Origin: Pseudomonadota bacterium
GTDB lineage: Bacteria > Pseudomonadota > Gammaproteobacteria > Burkholderiales > Burkholderiaceae_B
DNA: 8,361 bases
Direction: 5' to 3'
NCBI GenBank assembly: GCA_023389535.1
Contig: JAEWEH010000210.1
Location: 1 to 8,361 of the forward strand
The stretch's first letter is position 1. Each line of letters opens with the position of its first letter. A model generated the notes under the pieces. It did no database searches. It was not told where the DNA came from and worked only from the letters and a program-made list of their open reading frames with translations. Below are positions 7,077-8,361 of the stretch, piece after piece. The position numbers were made by a program, and so were the translations under genes.

Positions 7077-8237
7077 TTATTTCGCGGCGGCAACGACTTT
7101 GGTCGCGGCTTCGGCCATGGTGTCGGCGCTGATGATGGGCAAACCGGATTCGGCCAGCAGCTTCTTGCCCAGCTCTTCGTTGGTGCCCTTCATGCGCACG
7201 ACCAGCGGAACGCTCAGGTTGACGGCCTTGCAAGCGGCGATCACGCCTTCGGCGATGACGTCGCAACGCATGATGCCGCCGAAGATGTTGACCAGTATGG
7301 CCTTGACGCCTTCGTTCTTGAGCATGATCTTGAAGGCTTCGGTGACCTTTTCGGCCGTCGCCCCGCCGCCCACGTCCAGGAAGTTGGCGGGCTCGCCGCC
7401 GAACAGCTTGATGGTGTCCATGGTGGCCATGGCCAGGCCGGCGCCGTTCACCAGGCAGCCGATGTTGCCATCCAGCTGGATGTAGGCCAGGTCGTACTTG
7501 CTGGCTTCCACTTCGGCCGGATCTTCTTCGGCCAGATCGCGGTACTCGACGATTTCGGGGTGGCGGAACAAGGCGTTGGAATCGAAGTTGAATTTCGCGT
7601 CCAGGGCAATGATGTCGCCCGAACCGGTCAAGATCAGGGGGTTGATTTCAGCCAGGGAAGCATCGGTGTCCCAGTAGGCTTGGTAAAGTTTCTTGAATTC
7701 CGCCGCGGCCTTGGCCACAGAAGCGTCCGGAACGCCGATGCCGCGCGCCAGGCCTTCGGCTTCCTGATCGGTCAGGCCGGTCTTGGGGTCGACGAACACT
7801 TTCAGGATTTTCTCGGGAGTTTTCTCGGCGACTTCTTCGACGTCCATGCCGCCTTCGCTGGACGCCATGACGCATACGCGCTGCGTACCGCGGTCAGTGA
7901 CGATCCCGACGTAGTATTCCTTCTTGATGTCCGCGCCTTCTTCGATCAGCAGACGGCCCACTTTCTGGCCTTCGGGACCGGTCTGGTGGGTGACCAATTG
8001 CATGCCCAGGATCTCGGAGGATAACTGGCGCACTTCATCCATCGAGCGGGCCAGTTTCACGCCACCGCCCTTTCCACGGCCGCCGGCGTGAATCTGGGCC
8101 TTCACCACCCAGACTGGGCCGCCCAGCTGTTCCGCTGCGGCCATGGCTTCGTCGACGGAAAAGGCGGGAATGCCGCGCGGCACAGTCACGCCAAATTTCT
8201 TCAGCAGTTCCTTGCCTTGATACTCGTGAATTTTCAT
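7077..8237 (-). CDS. sucC: Succinyl-CoA synthetase (ADP-forming), beta subunit
   Basis: This ATP-grasp subunit binds nucleotide and succinate in the alpha2beta2 or alpha-beta enzyme formed with SucD. The 386 residues align in position with E. coli SucC (388). [12 protein letters not shown] opens the protein. Lys46 and the GGRGKGGGV loop (52-60) contact nucleotide, with E99 and the EINPL motif (N199) and D213 for Mg2+ nearby. [12 protein letters not shown] (263-274, N264) and [17 protein letters not shown] (316-332) form the succinate and subunit-contact region. The start at 8237 has a modest AGG six bases upstream and matches the conserved N-terminus exactly. It is first of the sucCD pair, and sucD follows after 22 bases. 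In many proteobacteria sucCD sits with sucAB; here no 2-oxoglutarate dehydrogenase gene adjoins within view. No disrupted residues. Confidence 0.98.
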   Translation of the reverse strand: MKIHEYQGKELLKKFGVTVPRGIPAFSVDEAMAAAEQLGGPVWVVKAQIHAGGRGKGGGVKLARSMDEVRQLSSEILGMQLVTHQTGPEGQKVGRLLIEEGADIKKEYYVGIVTDRGTQRVCVMASSEGGMDVEEVAEKTPEKILKVFVDPKTGLTDQEAEGLARGIGVPDASVAKAAAEFKKLYQAYWDTDASLAEINPLILTGSGDIIALDAKFNFDSNALFRHPEIVEYRDLAEEDPAEVEASKYDLAYIQLDGNIGCLVNGAGLAMATMDTIKLFGGEPANFLDVGGGATAEKVTEAFKIMLKNEGVKAILVNIFGGIMRCDVIAEGVIAACKAVNLSVPLVVRMKGTNEELGKKLLAESGLPIISADTMAEAATKVVAAAK

Positions 8238-8361
8238 TGGATACCTGTCAGAACGTAAGAATAAAGGGAATAACGCGGACGCCGGCGCCGGGCGACGCCG
8301 TAACCCGCCAATAAAGCAATGCCGACATCATGGGGCGTCAGCCTTGGCCGTGGCGTACCAC
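8238..8361 (-). other. Leader region upstream of sucC; no gene identified
   Basis: These 124 bases precede sucC and run to the window edge. The minus strand carries a frame from 8360 that ends at TGA 8330-8328 (WYATAKADAP). It could be the C-terminus of an upstream gene, but it is too short to identify. A GC palindrome CCGGCGCCGG lies at 8282-8291, and an AT-richer stretch (TTATTCCCTTTATTCTTACG) lies nearer the start codon. No pair of -35 and -10 boxes at suitable spacing was found, so the sucC promoter is not located. Confidence 0.4.

Noticed and set aside
6299..7132. Plus-strand frame of 277 codons opposite sucD
   Set aside because: It is a shadow of sucD codon bias; the minus-strand protein has every SucD motif.
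6999..8024. Long open frame (341 codons) on the plus strand, antisense to sucC
   Set aside because: It mirrors the high-GC third-position bias of sucC, its residues are composition-driven (Gly/Asp/Val/Phe-rich), and no domain is recognisable. The minus strand is an unambiguous SucC.
4272..8237. Metabolic link: succinyl-CoA synthetase next to heme genes as a supply of ALA precursor
   Set aside because: Betaproteobacteria generally make 5-aminolevulinate from glutamyl-tRNA, not from succinyl-CoA and glycine, and a terminator separates the two blocks. The adjacency is probably coincidental.
8328..8360. C-terminal fragment of an upstream gene (WYATAKADAP, stop)
   Set aside because: Ten residues are too few to identify or support a gene, and another frame is also open across this stretch.

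Overview
The window looks like chromosomal housekeeping DNA from a GC-rich betaproteobacterium, most likely order Burkholderiales and plausibly Alcaligenaceae (Bordetella/Achromobacter/Pusillimonas-like). This rests on the protein families and gene order: sucC-sucD followed by a YjbE-type TerC membrane protein, and a hemC-hemD-hemX-hemY cluster running into ppa, with HemX separate rather than fused to HemD. The genus is inference; no rRNA or other species marker is present. Every supported gene lies on the minus strand, so transcription runs from high to low coordinates.

Region by region, in the direction of transcription: 8361-8238 is a leader without a recognisable gene. sucC (8237-7077) and sucD (7054-6173) encode the two subunits of succinyl-CoA synthetase of the TCA cycle. 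They form a tight two-gene unit closed by a clear Rho-independent terminator (6159-6135). After an AT-rich leader comes a TerC/YjbE-family integral membrane protein (6059-5340), a family that includes Mn2+ exporters. Overlapping its 3' end is a 41-codon ORF (5353-5228) for a single-span small membrane protein with a good Shine-Dalgarno sequence. Its stop codon touches the hemC start region. Then come hemC (hydroxymethylbilane synthase), hemD (uroporphyrinogen-III synthase), hemX (membrane-anchored HemX-family protein) and hemY (TPR membrane protein), with overlaps or gaps of at most 27 bases. After 40 bases follows ppa (inorganic pyrophosphatase), which is cut by the window edge after 138 codons.

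Functionally the window has two parts, energy metabolism (sucCD) and tetrapyrrole synthesis (hemCDXY). HemC makes hydroxymethylbilane from porphobilinogen and HemD cyclises it to uroporphyrinogen III. HemX and HemY are membrane proteins of uncertain role that travel with these enzymes. Because the terminator lies before terC and none is seen between terC and hemY, terC, the small ORF and the heme genes may share a transcript, although hemC could also have its own promoter.

No mobile element, CRISPR array, tRNA or rRNA was seen. No wholly new system is evident. The most notable points are the small membrane-protein ORF, the direct joining of the sucCD-terC and hemCDXY-ppa blocks, and the long C-terminal tail on HemY.
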